Of a DNA stretch of 64,000 bases, positions 32,428 through 41,167 are shown piece after piece. The translations under genes and the position numbers were made by a program. Origin of the DNA: Lentzea aerocolonigenes. Lineage in GTDB: Bacteria > Actinomycetota > Actinomycetes > Mycobacteriales > Pseudonocardiaceae. The DNA lies in the NCBI RefSeq assembly GCF_000974445.1, contig NZ_BBOJ01000004.1, positions 62,001 to 126,000 on the forward strand. Reading direction: 5' to 3'. The number at the start of each line of letters is the position of its first letter. Position 1 is the stretch's first letter. A model generated the notes under the pieces. The model was not told the origin of the DNA, ran no database searches, and saw only the letters and a list, made by a program, of their open reading frames with translations.

Positions 32428-34431
32428 ATGACCGACTTCGCCTCCTTCGAGAGCTACAACGCCACCCCGCGACTCGCGTCGCTCGCGCTGTCCCCGGACG
32501 GCACCCGGCTCGTCACCGTCGTCTCGTCGCTCGCTCCGGACGGCAAGACCTGGCAGGGCGCTCTCTGGGAGGTCGACCCCTCCGGCGAGCGGGAGGCCGT
32601 CCGCCTCACCCGCTCCGCCAAGGGCGACTCCTCCCCCGTGTTCGCGCCGGACGGATCGCTGCTGTTCCTGTCTTCTCGCCCCGACCCGCTCGCGAAGCCG
32701 GGCGAGTCGAAGGACCAGAAGGCGCTGTGGCGGCTTCCCGTTCGCGGCGAGGCCGAGGAGGTCCTGCGACCGGGCGGCGGAGTCGGCCAACTGCGCGCCG
32801 CGGGCGAGACGGTGTTGTTCACGTCGTCGACGTACCGCTTCACGCAGTTCGGCGACGAGGACGACGCCAAGCGCAAGGCCCGCGAGGACGCAGGCGTAAC
32901 AGCGATCCTGCACGAGTCGTACCCGATCCGGTACTGGGACTCCGACCTCGGCCCGGCCTACCCCCGCCTGTTCTCCGCGCCTCTCGCGGACGTCCGTGCA
33001 GGGAAGGTCGCCACCCTCAGCGAAGACTCCGAAAGCAGGCTCAGCGACGAGGACATCGCGCTGAGCCCGGACGGGAAGTGGGCCGTTCACGGCCACGCCG
33101 TCGACGTGAGCGCCTCCTACGGCCGCCGGATCGAACTGCGGCTCGTGGCCACGGACGGCAGCAGCTCGCGTGTCATCGCTTCCGAGGACGGCTACTCGTT
33201 CGGCGACGCCACGTTCACTCCGGACTCCACCGCTGTCATCGCGATCCGGTTCCGCGAGTCCACTCCGGACTCCGCGTACCGGCGCGACCTCGTCCGCATC
33301 GACCTTGCCGGCGACTCGATCACGCCACTGGCGCCCGACTTCCAGGAGGAGCCGGACCACCCGGTGGTGAGCCCGGACGGGTCGGCAGTCTTCTTCGCCG
33401 CCAGCCACCTCGGTCACCAGCCGATCTGGCGACTGGACCTGGCGACCGGCGAGATCACGAAGCTGACGATCTCCGGCTACTACAGCGATCTGGTTGTGAG
33501 CCCGGACGGCCACACGCTCTACGCACTGCGCAACTCGATCGACCACCCACCACAGCCCGTGCGGTTCGCCGCCACGGGAGCCGATCAGGATCCGGAGCGT
33601 CTCCGCGCACCAGGTGCCATCGAGTCGGTGCCCGGCACTCTCACCGAGATCTCCACCGTCGTCGCCGACGGCAGGACCGTCCGCTCCTGGCTGGTGCTGC
33701 CGGAAGGGGCCTCGGCCGAGGCCCCCGCCCCGCTGGTCCTGTGGGTGCACGGCGGACCGGTCATGAGCTGGAACGGCTGGACCTGGCGCTGGAACCCCTG
33801 GCTGATGGCCGCCCGCGGCTACGCCGTCCTGCTGCCCGACCCCGCCCTGTCCACCGGGTACGGACCCGACTTCATCCAGGCCGGTTGGGGCCGTTGGGGT
33901 GCCGAGCCCTACACCGACCTCATGGCCATCACGGACGTCGCGGTCGAGCGAGCCGACATCGACGCCTCCCGGACGGCGGCCATGGGCGGTTCGTTCGGCG
34001 GCTACATGGCCAACTGGATCGCCACCCAGACCGACCGGTTCCGCGCGATCGTCACCCACGCTTCCTTGTGGCACCTCGACGCGTTCTCCGGTGGCACGGA
34101 CAGCTCCTACTTCTGGATGCGGGAGATGGGCGACCCTCTCACGCAGCCGGAGCGGATCCTCGCCAACTCCCCGCACCTGCGGGTCGCGGACATCAAGACC
34201 CCGATGCTCGTCATCCACGGGGACAAGGACTACCGGGTTCCGATCGGCGAGGGGCATCGGCTGTACTTCGACCTCATTCGCCACGGTGTGAATGCGAAGT
34301 ACCTTTACTACCCAACCGAAAACCACTGGATTCTCACCCCCGGAAACTCTCGGGTCTGGTACGAGACGGTGTGGGCGTTCCTCGCCGAGCACGTCCTTGA
34401 TCAGGACTGGGAACGACCCGAGCTGCTCTGA
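32428..34431 (+). CDS. S9 family prolyl oligopeptidase-type serine peptidase
   Basis: A 667-residue cytoplasmic peptidase. An N-terminal beta-propeller (~1-400, repeated SPDG motifs such as LSPDGTRL and VSPDGSAVFF) is followed by an alpha/beta-hydrolase domain. Its nucleophile serine is in GGSFGGYM (~residue 523), the aspartate in HGDKDYRVP (~598) and the histidine in ENHWI (~631). No signal peptide. It follows galE by 6 nt and may be co-transcribed. Its 3' end overlaps the convergent DUF4192 gene by 31 nt. Confidence 0.93.
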   Translation: MTDFASFESYNATPRLASLALSPDGTRLVTVVSSLAPDGKTWQGALWEVDPSGEREAVRLTRSAKGDSSPVFAPDGSLLFLSSRPDPLAKPGESKDQKALWRLPVRGEAEEVLRPGGGVGQLRAAGETVLFTSSTYRFTQFGDEDDAKRKAREDAGVTAILHESYPIRYWDSDLGPAYPRLFSAPLADVRAGKVATLSEDSESRLSDEDIALSPDGKWAVHGHAVDVSASYGRRIELRLVATDGSSSRVIASEDGYSFGDATFTPDSTAVIAIRFRESTPDSAYRRDLVRIDLAGDSITPLAPDFQEEPDHPVVSPDGSAVFFAASHLGHQPIWRLDLATGEITKLTISGYYSDLVVSPDGHTLYALRNSIDHPPQPVRFAATGADQDPERLRAPGAIESVPGTLTEISTVVADGRTVRSWLVLPEGASAEAPAPLVLWVHGGPVMSWNGWTWRWNPWLMAARGYAVLLPDPALSTGYGPDFIQAGWGRWGAEPYTDLMAITDVAVERADIDASRTAAMGGSFGGYMANWIATQTDRFRAIVTHASLWHLDAFSGGTDSSYFWMREMGDPLTQPERILANSPHLRVADIKTPMLVIHGDKDYRVPIGEGHRLYFDLIRHGVNAKYLYYPTENHWILTPGNSRVWYETVWAFLAEHVLDQDWERPELL

Positions 34432-35441
34432 GAGCCGGACAGCAACCGACGGGCGCTGTCCAGGTAGTTGATGGACAGCGCCCTCATCTGAGCCGGAGGA
34501 AACGCGGCACTGAGGGCGGCGCGCAGGAGTTTGGTCAGCGTGTGACCGGGACATGCCTCCTCCGCCGCGTCGAGCGCGATGGACGCGATCCCGCCGTCGC
34601 CGCGCTGATACGCGTAGAACGCCAGCAGACAAGCGGGTTCCGCGCGTTCCGGCGCCGGGCACGACCTGGTGAGCTCGAGCCACAGCCGTTCGGCCGGCCT
34701 GGACTTCGCCTGGGCCGCGAAACCCATGCTGGCATCCCGCACCTCGGGCACCGCCAAGGCCCTTGCCAGCGCGACGATCTCCGCGTCCGGCAACGGTCCC
34801 TTGCGCTCCTCCACTGCGTCGATCGCGCCGCGCACCCGGCGCAGTTCGACGCTCGGGTCAGGCTCATCCGAGTTCGTCATGAGCTCGTCGAGCAACGCGG
34901 ATCTGCGTTCCAGCGCCTCGGGTGGATCCAGGGCAGCGATCGCCGCCAAGGCCGCTCGTGACTCGAACGTCACGTTGCCCTCGTGCGCCGACGCCGCGGC
35001 CACAGCGGACAGTTTGGGATCCGGCAACGTCCCGTGGCAGTCGAGGTCGAAGTAGCAGAGCCACGGTGCGTTCTTCTCGCAGGACGGAAGCCAGACCGCC
35101 TCGACGACTTCGATTCCGACGCCGCCCAGCCTGTGTTGGAGCGCGGTGACGAGCGGCTCGTGCGGCAGTTCCTCCGGCATGTTCGCGGACGGCGCGCACA
35201 CGACCACGAGGACCACCTCGGCCGCGTCCTGTTCCAGCAGCGGTGCTTCGAGCTGGGCGGCCAGCATGCCCCTATGTCGCGGGCGCGGCAGGTCGACGCG
35301 CATGGTCATGCTGACCAGGTGGTCCTTCAGCACCAGCACGACCAGGGAGTCGGCTGGATGGAATCCCATCAGGTGCGGGATCGCGGCGTAGAGGTCGCCT
35401 GCAGCGCGGAGGCGGATCGGTTTCGGGAGGGTTGTGGGCAT
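34401..35441 (-). CDS. DUF4192 domain-containing protein
   Basis: A 346-residue soluble actinobacterial protein: IRLRAAGDLYAAIPHLMGFHPADSLVVLVL at the N-terminus is the DUF4192 hallmark, and the rest is helical and acidic. The start was set to ATG 35441, where family similarity begins; an open frame continues 20 codons upstream with no ribosome site. A CACAGT hexamer lies 6 nt before the ATG, so the gene may be leaderless. Function unknown. The tail overlaps the end of the peptidase gene on the other strand. Confidence 0.88.
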   Translation of the reverse strand: MPTTLPKPIRLRAAGDLYAAIPHLMGFHPADSLVVLVLKDHLVSMTMRVDLPRPRHRGMLAAQLEAPLLEQDAAEVVLVVVCAPSANMPEELPHEPLVTALQHRLGGVGIEVVEAVWLPSCEKNAPWLCYFDLDCHGTLPDPKLSAVAAASAHEGNVTFESRAALAAIAALDPPEALERRSALLDELMTNSDEPDPSVELRRVRGAIDAVEERKGPLPDAEIVALARALAVPEVRDASMGFAAQAKSRPAERLWLELTRSCPAPERAEPACLLAFYAYQRGDGGIASIALDAAEEACPGHTLTKLLRAALSAAFPPAQMRALSINYLDSARRLLSGSQSSSGRSQS

Positions 35442-35574
35442 GGGCCCACTGTGGAGGGTGGGATGGGGTGGGAGCCGGGGTGGCTGGGAAGTTGTGGACA
35501 ACTCAGCGGGTGTGGACAGGTTGAGATCTTGGGTCTGTCTGGCGCGGGGTTTTGTCGGGGGTGGGTGCTACGTT

Positions 35575-35612
35575 GTCGCGCTTCGGCCCCAGACGAGGAG
35601 CCGAAGCGCGAC
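35575..35612 (-). terminator. Hairpin terminator after the X-Pro dipeptidyl-peptidase gene
   Basis: GTCGCGCTTCGGC (35575-35587) and GCCGAAGCGCGAC (35600-35612) form a perfect 13-bp stem with a 12-nt loop, 7 nt past the peptidase stop. No long T-tract, as is usual in actinomycetes. Confidence 0.75.
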
Positions 35613-35618
35613 ATCACG

Positions 35619-37460
35619 TCAGAACGTCTGGAACAAGGCCCGCCAGCCCCCGACGACAGGCAGTTCCACGGACGTCCGGGCGAGGTCCAGCGACAGGCCG
35701 GCACCCGGCTTCGGGCGCAGCGTGTAGTCGTAGTCGCTGGAGATCAGCACGAACTCGAGCCGGTGACCGGCCTGCAGGATGTAGTCGTCGGGCACGATCG
35801 GCACGTCGACGTCGTAGAACTTGCCGGGCTTGATCGGCGAGGTCTTGTCCGGCCGCTCACGGTTCTGCGGGTCGGTCGAGCCACGCGTGATGACGTGCGA
35901 CTTGCCGTCCGGGGCGCGGTCGACGAGCAGTGTCGTGACGTTGGCCGCGGGACGGTCGAAGGCGATCCGCAGATGCGCGGTCGACTTTCCGGACAGCCGC
36001 AACGACTTCTCGGTCGGCTTGGAGGTGTAGGAGAGCCGGTTCGGCGAGGTCGACTGGTCGATCAACGACTCGGCCGTCTTCGTCGCGTCGTCGGTCAGCT
36101 TCTCCACGCCACGGCCGGGCAGAATTCCGAGGCCGCCCTTGGCAGATCCACCCGCCGACAGCCGCAGCCGCACGTCGGAGGTGCCGGGAGCCGGCCAGTC
36201 CTTCTCGTCTACCCACGTCTTGTCCTCGCGCTGCAGAGTCGCCTTCGGCTCCTTGTCGACGCCGTTGCGGTGACCCCAGAGGTACTGGGTGAACCAGCGG
36301 TTTAGCGTGCGCCGCCACTCGACGGAACGCAGCGTGTCGGCGTCCGTGTGCCCGGACTGGTGCAGCCAGATCTTGTGCGGCACACCGACCTTCTTCAACG
36401 CCGAGTACCACTGCTCGACGTGCGTCATCTTGACGTTCCAGTCGTTGAGGCCGTGGACCGCAAGCACGGCCGCACGAACCTTGCGGACGTCGTTGAGGTA
36501 GTTCCGCTTGTCCCAGAACCTGCTGTAGTCACCGGTGATCCGGTCCTGGTCCTTCGCGATCTCCGCGATGATCGGCTTGCAGATTTCCCGGTCAGCGCGC
36601 GTGTAGACGTACTCGGCGAGCACGTCGGCGTCCTCACCCTGGAACGTGCCGGGCGCGACGACAGCGCCGTCCGCGCGGTAGTAGTCGTACCAGCTGGAGA
36701 TCGCGGCGATCGGCACGATGGCTTCAAGACCGCGCACGCCCGTGGAGGCGACCGCATTGGGCAGCGTTCCGTTGTAGGAGACGCCCATCATTCCGGTCTT
36801 GCCAGTGGACCAGGTCGCCTTGATGGCTTCACCCGTCGCGGTGCGAGCAGGCGCACGGCCGTTGAGCCAGTCGACCACGACACGCGCACCGATGGTCTCG
36901 TTGACGTCGCCCGTCGTCGGACAGCCCGTCGACCTGCCTGTGCCGAGCGATTCGGCGTAGACGACGGCGTACCCGCGCGAGATGAAGTACGCCTCGTACC
37001 GGCCCGAGGTGATCGGGTTCGGGCCGAGGGCGGCGGTGATGCGTTCGTCGGAGGAGGACTTCAGCAAACGGCCGTTGCGCTTGTCCGGCACGTACAGCTC
37101 GACGTCGACGTTGTGGTTGGCGACGTCGTTGCCGCCCGAGAAGTACGGGCTGACCATGTAGACGACAGGAACCTTCAGACCGCGTTCGGTGGCGCGTGGC
37201 CGGACGACCTCGGTGTAGACCTCGTCGTCCTTGCCGTCGCGGTCGCTGTCGACCGGCGCGCGGACCCAGAGGCTCTCCTTCACCACGTCCTTCGGGTCGA
37301 AGACGGGTTGCGCCTCGCCGTCCTTGAACACCGGCCCCTCGGCTGCGTGGGCGGTAGTGGGCAGGAATGGCAGAACTAGCACCGCGGTCAGCAATGCGAC
37401 TCTTCGTGCGCCCCTCACGAGGCACCCCCAATGCGGAATCCAGTGACAGGAATTCGCCAT
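35619..37460 (-). CDS. Secreted Xaa-Pro dipeptidyl-peptidase (S15/CocE family)
   Basis: An exported hydrolase of about 613 residues. A signal peptide (ARRVALLTAVLVLPFLPTTAHA) precedes the mature enzyme, which has an S15 alpha/beta-hydrolase core with serine in GMMGVSYNGT (~240), aspartate in GLNDWNVKMTH and histidine in HQSGHTDAD. A jelly-roll C-terminal domain follows (~430-613). It cleaves X-Pro dipeptides from peptide N-termini outside the cell. The start is ATG 37460 (GGAAGGG upstream); GTG 37418, after GGGGGT, would give a more compact signal peptide and is nearly as likely. Confidence 0.9.
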   Translation of the reverse strand: MANSCHWIPHWGCLVRGARRVALLTAVLVLPFLPTTAHAAEGPVFKDGEAQPVFDPKDVVKESLWVRAPVDSDRDGKDDEVYTEVVRPRATERGLKVPVVYMVSPYFSGGNDVANHNVDVELYVPDKRNGRLLKSSSDERITAALGPNPITSGRYEAYFISRGYAVVYAESLGTGRSTGCPTTGDVNETIGARVVVDWLNGRAPARTATGEAIKATWSTGKTGMMGVSYNGTLPNAVASTGVRGLEAIVPIAAISSWYDYYRADGAVVAPGTFQGEDADVLAEYVYTRADREICKPIIAEIAKDQDRITGDYSRFWDKRNYLNDVRKVRAAVLAVHGLNDWNVKMTHVEQWYSALKKVGVPHKIWLHQSGHTDADTLRSVEWRRTLNRWFTQYLWGHRNGVDKEPKATLQREDKTWVDEKDWPAPGTSDVRLRLSAGGSAKGGLGILPGRGVEKLTDDATKTAESLIDQSTSPNRLSYTSKPTEKSLRLSGKSTAHLRIAFDRPAANVTTLLVDRAPDGKSHVITRGSTDPQNRERPDKTSPIKPGKFYDVDVPIVPDDYILQAGHRLEFVLISSDYDYTLRPKPGAGLSLDLARTSVELPVVGGWRALFQTF

Positions 37461-37526
37461 GCACCCTTCCCCTTGACTGCAAGACATGTCACCCCTCGAA
37501 CGGCTCTTGACCTGAGAGCATGGGCC

Positions 37527-38528
37527 GTGCACATTTCCGACTTCGTCCACGCGCTGCCGAAAGCTGAGCTGCACGTCCATCTCGTGGGCGCGGCCTCCCT
37601 CGACACCGTCCTCACGCTCGCCCGCAACCACCCTGACGGGCCGGTACCGACGGACGAGGCCGCGCTGCGAGAGTTCTACGAGTTCACGGATTTTCGGCAC
37701 TTCATCAACGTGTACGGCGTCGTCAACGACCTCGTCACCACGGGCGAGGACGTCCGCACTCTCGTCGTCGGATACGCCCGCGACGCCGTGCGGACCAATA
37801 TCCGATATGCGGAGCTGACGATCAGCGCGACGAGCCACCTGCGGGCCGGCATCGCGCCCGACGAGCTCGTCGAGGCGCTGGAGGCCGGGCGCGACGAGGC
37901 GCTCGCGGAGCACGGTGTGGCGTTGCAGTGGATCTTCGACGTGCCCGGTGTCTGGGATCGCGACTGGGGCATGACGAGTGCGCGGTTCGCGACCGAGTAC
38001 CGGCCGGAGGGGCTGGTCGGGTTCGGGCTGGGTGGGTTCGAGTCGGACTCGCCGAGGACGAAGTTCCGGGAGGCGTTCGCGATGGCGCGCGACGCGGGGC
38101 TGCACATGGTGCCGCACGCCGGAGAGACAACGCCGCCCAGCGAGATCTGGGCCGCGCTGCGCGATCTGCGTGCCGAACGGATCGGGCACGGCGTCAGTGC
38201 TGTGCAGGACCCGGCGCTGCTGCGGCATCTCGCCGACGAAGGGGTCTCCGTCGAGGTGTGCCCAACGTCGAACATCCGCACCGGTGCTGTGAAGTCGCTG
38301 GACGAGCACCCGTTGCCGCGGCTCGTGGAGACCGGGGTGCCGGTGACGATCAGCACCGACGACCCCGGCATGTTCCACACCGACCTCGACCGCGAGTACC
38401 TCCTGTGCCACGAGCGCTTCGGGTTCACCCGCGATGAGCTCGCCGGCCTCGCACGAGCCGCAGTGCGCGCGTCGTTCGCGCCGGCTGAGATGAAGGACCA
38501 GTTGCTGAAGGAGATCAACGCGCTATGA
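37527..38528 (+). CDS. Adenosine/aminofutalosine deaminase family amidohydrolase
   Basis: A 333-residue TIM-barrel amidohydrolase of the adenosine deaminase family. Zinc ligands are in AELHVHLVGA (~residue 15), the general acid/base region in VPHAGET (~197), ERIGHG (~222), CPTSNIRTG (~254) and STDDPGMF (~280). The HVHLVGA variant differs from classic ADA (HxHLDGS), which leaves aminodeoxyfutalosine or another purine substrate open. GTG 37527 has no ribosome site. It overlaps cutA by 4 nt. Confidence 0.85.
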   Translation: MHISDFVHALPKAELHVHLVGAASLDTVLTLARNHPDGPVPTDEAALREFYEFTDFRHFINVYGVVNDLVTTGEDVRTLVVGYARDAVRTNIRYAELTISATSHLRAGIAPDELVEALEAGRDEALAEHGVALQWIFDVPGVWDRDWGMTSARFATEYRPEGLVGFGLGGFESDSPRTKFREAFAMARDAGLHMVPHAGETTPPSEIWAALRDLRAERIGHGVSAVQDPALLRHLADEGVSVEVCPTSNIRTGAVKSLDEHPLPRLVETGVPVTISTDDPGMFHTDLDREYLLCHERFGFTRDELAGLARAAVRASFAPAEMKDQLLKEINAL

Positions 38529-38839
38529 CCGGTGCGAGCGTGGTGACGACGACGGTCGACTCCGCGGAGGCCGCGGAGTCGCTGGCGAAGGGCATCGTCG
38601 AGGCACGGCTGGGCGCGTGCGTGCAGATCGTGCCGATCCGGAGTGTCTACCGGTGGGACGATGAGGTGCGCGTCGATGCGGAATGGCAGTGCGTCGTGAA
38701 GACGTCTGCCAACCGCGCCGACGAACTCGTCGCGCACATCAAGGCGCATCACACCTATGACGTTCCCGAGGTCATCGTCACCCCCGTGGTCGGGGGCAAC
38801 GACGACTACCTCGCGTGGGTCTCAGAGGAGACTTCTTAG
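38525..38839 (+). CDS. cutA: CutA1 divalent-cation tolerance protein
   Basis: A 104-residue PII-like trimer protein: VVTTTVDSAEAAESLAKGIVEARLGACVQIVPIRSVYRW is the typical first half and VKTSANRADELVAHIKAHHTYDVPEV the second. The cysteine in LGACVQI fits the metal-binding cysteine of the family. The role in copper tolerance is debated. ATGA overlap with the deaminase gene; its tail overlaps the helicase gene on the other strand by 18 nt. Confidence 0.93.
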   Translation: MTGASVVTTTVDSAEAAESLAKGIVEARLGACVQIVPIRSVYRWDDEVRVDAEWQCVVKTSANRADELVAHIKAHHTYDVPEVIVTPVVGGNDDYLAWVSEETS

Positions 38840-40846
38840 ATGGCGGGGCAACGGCTCTGTGTGCAGGACACCGAGCCGTTGCGTCGCCCTCGTCAACGCC
38901 ACGTACAGCTCACTGGGTGACATGCGTTGTGGTTCGACGACGAGGACGATGTCGAACTCCAACCCCTTCGACGCACGTGGCGACATCCAGCCGTCGCCGA
39001 TGACGGCGATCGTGCGTCCGCTGTGTGCGTCGGCGTGTGCGTCGAGTTCGTCGCGCACAGCCGCCGATATATCAGTCACGCGGCGAGCCCACGGCCGGAC
39101 GCCGGTCTTGCGCACCGACACCGGCGCCGACGCGTCGGGGTCGACGAGCTTCAGGACCGGTGTGGCGACGGCCATGATCTCGCCGGGCGTGCGGTAGTTG
39201 ACCTCGAGCCGGCGGTAGGTGAACCTCTCGAACACCGAACCCCAGCTCCGGACGCCACCCGCTGCCTGACGCTGGGCCAGGTCACCGACAACCGTCATGG
39301 ACCTGTTGGGGCACCGGCGCAGCAGCACACGCCAGTCCATTGCGGACAGTTCTTGGGCTTCGTCGACGACGACGTGGCCGTACGTCCAGGTGCGGTCGGC
39401 GGCGGCGCGCTCAGCGAGAGAGCGATGATCGCGCACGTCATGCCGGGCGGCCAGCACTTCGGCGTTGACGAAGTCGGTGACGACGTACTCGTCGTCGTCT
39501 GCCCGCTCGTCGATCGACAGGACGTCCATGACGCCGCGGGCGTACTCGAACTGTTGCGCCTCTTCGCGTTGTGCCGCCCGTTCCGCAGAGCCGTCCGAGC
39601 CGAGCAGTTCCGCCAGCTCGTCGAGCAGCGGCACGTCGGACACCGTCCAGGACTCGGCGTCCTCCCGGTACAGCTCCGGCGCACCGATCCGGAAGCACCG
39701 GCCCGCGTACAGATCGGCGAGCAACCGCTCCGGTGTGAGCTGCGGCCACAACCGGTCGACGGCGTCGCGCAACTCCGGGCTGTGCCGGAGCTCGTGGCGC
39801 ACGTCCTCCTCGATCTCCGGCCAGTCGACGCCGATCAACCGCATCGCCGGCGCGACGAGCTCCTCGGCGAGCGCGAGGAAGAAGTACTTGCGGGCGGCGT
39901 TGTGCGGCAGTCCGTAGTAACGCGTCTTCTCGCGCGCGACTGCGGCGACGTGGGCATCGAGCGGAACGACGACGTCCCCGAGTTCGATCTCGATGGGTTC
40001 GTCCGGGAGCTCCTGCCGATCGGCGACAGCGACGGCCAGCAGGTCGAGAACTGATATATCGCCTTTCAGTCGTTGCAGCGGCTCGGTGTCTTCGACGTCC
40101 GTGACGACGCCGGGATACAGCTCGCCTGGCGTCCCGAACACGACGTCGGTCTCCCCCAGCGACGGCAGGACGTCGCCGACGTAGTGGAGGAAGCCGGTGT
40201 TGGGCCCGACGATCAGCACGCCATGCCGCGAGAGGCGTTCACGGCGGGTGTACAGCAGGTATGCCACGCGGTGCAGCGCCACGGCGGTCTTGCCGGTGCC
40301 GGGACCTCCTTCGATCACCAGGACGCCGGAGCCCGAGAAGCGGATGATCTCGTCCTGCTCGGCCTGGATGGTCGAGACGATGTCGCGCATCGTCGCGGTG
40401 CGCGGTGCGTTGAGGGCCTCGAGCAGGGCGGTCGCGTCGCTCAACAGTTCGTCGTCGTGGAAGTCGCGCAGTTCGCGGTCACGAACGCGGAAGTGCCGCC
40501 GCAGCACGACGCCTTCCGGATTCGCCGCGGTCGCCGTGTAGAACGGGCGCGCCGCTGGTGCGCGCCAGTCCAGCAGGAGCGGTTCGAAGTCGTCGTCGAA
40601 CAACCCGACGCGCCCGATGTAGGTGCAGTCACCCTTCTCCGAGTCGATGCGGCCGAAGCACAACCCGTCCTCCGCCGCGTGGTACTTCCTGACCTCTCCG
40701 GTCAGCATCCCGACGGCGGCCTCGCGATCCAGCCTCTGGGTGGTGGTGTCCCGCAGCGCGTCCGCAAGGTTCGCGGCCGCTTTGTTCCGTTCTTGGTCGA
40801 GCCTTTCATACAGAGAGGTGATCCGTGCCTGTTCGCTCGCCAACAC
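38822..40846 (-). CDS. HelD-like RNA polymerase-associated UvrD/Rep superfamily ATPase
   Basis: A 674-residue protein. An N-terminal coiled-coil (QARITSLYERLDQERNKAAANLADAL) is followed by IGRVGLFDDDFEPLLLDWRAPAARPFY, which is characteristic of HelD. Helicase motifs follow: GGPGTGKTAVALHRVAYLLY (I, ~185), VVVDEAQELSAMDWR (II, ~510), VVGDLAQ (III), YRTPGEI (IV) and KGLEFD..YVALTRA (V-VI). HelD proteins release stalled RNA polymerase, and actinomycete forms can protect against rifamycins. GTG 40846 follows AGGGGG; upstream codons are open but unlikely. Confidence 0.9.
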   Translation of the reverse strand: MLASEQARITSLYERLDQERNKAAANLADALRDTTTQRLDREAAVGMLTGEVRKYHAAEDGLCFGRIDSEKGDCTYIGRVGLFDDDFEPLLLDWRAPAARPFYTATAANPEGVVLRRHFRVRDRELRDFHDDELLSDATALLEALNAPRTATMRDIVSTIQAEQDEIIRFSGSGVLVIEGGPGTGKTAVALHRVAYLLYTRRERLSRHGVLIVGPNTGFLHYVGDVLPSLGETDVVFGTPGELYPGVVTDVEDTEPLQRLKGDISVLDLLAVAVADRQELPDEPIEIELGDVVVPLDAHVAAVAREKTRYYGLPHNAARKYFFLALAEELVAPAMRLIGVDWPEIEEDVRHELRHSPELRDAVDRLWPQLTPERLLADLYAGRCFRIGAPELYREDAESWTVSDVPLLDELAELLGSDGSAERAAQREEAQQFEYARGVMDVLSIDERADDDEYVVTDFVNAEVLAARHDVRDHRSLAERAAADRTWTYGHVVVDEAQELSAMDWRVLLRRCPNRSMTVVGDLAQRQAAGGVRSWGSVFERFTYRRLEVNYRTPGEIMAVATPVLKLVDPDASAPVSVRKTGVRPWARRVTDISAAVRDELDAHADAHSGRTIAVIGDGWMSPRASKGLEFDIVLVVEPQRMSPSELYVALTRATQRLGVLHTEPLPRHLRSLL

Positions 40847-40854
40847 CTTGCCCC

Positions 40855-40924
40855 CTGTGATACAATAGTACTGTCTTCCCGGAAAATTCATTCCGAAAAT
40901 ACAAAGCCATTCTTTGTATCACAG
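40855..40924. promoter_or_regulatory. AT-rich helD promoter region flanked by perfect inverted repeats
   Basis: CTGTGATACAA (40855-40865) and TTGTATCACAG (40914-40924) are perfect 11-bp inverted repeats around 48 bp that is far richer in A/T than its surroundings. Inside it GGAAAATTCATTCCGAAAAT contains a short repeated CCG(G)AAAAT word. It begins 9 bp upstream of the helD GTG. The arrangement fits two sites for a dimeric regulator with a looped or co-bound promoter. The rest of the gap to 41167 shows no convincing gene. Confidence 0.6.
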
Positions 40925-41167
40925 TTCATCGGCGCACGGAACCCTTCGTGAGATTCGTGATGAATTCGCGTGCGCCGACACCCATGCGGTTGAGCTGGAT
41001 CAACGCCTCCCCGCACTGCGGTCGCCAGGATCGACCAGCGCTACCACGGGCGATGAGGTGCCCCGTTCCAGTCGTGGACGAGCGTGACCATCTCAGCCAA
41101 TGCAGGTGATCAAACCGGAACCTCCGGCAATTCGTCGTCCATCGCATCTGAAATGTACGCTTCAACA

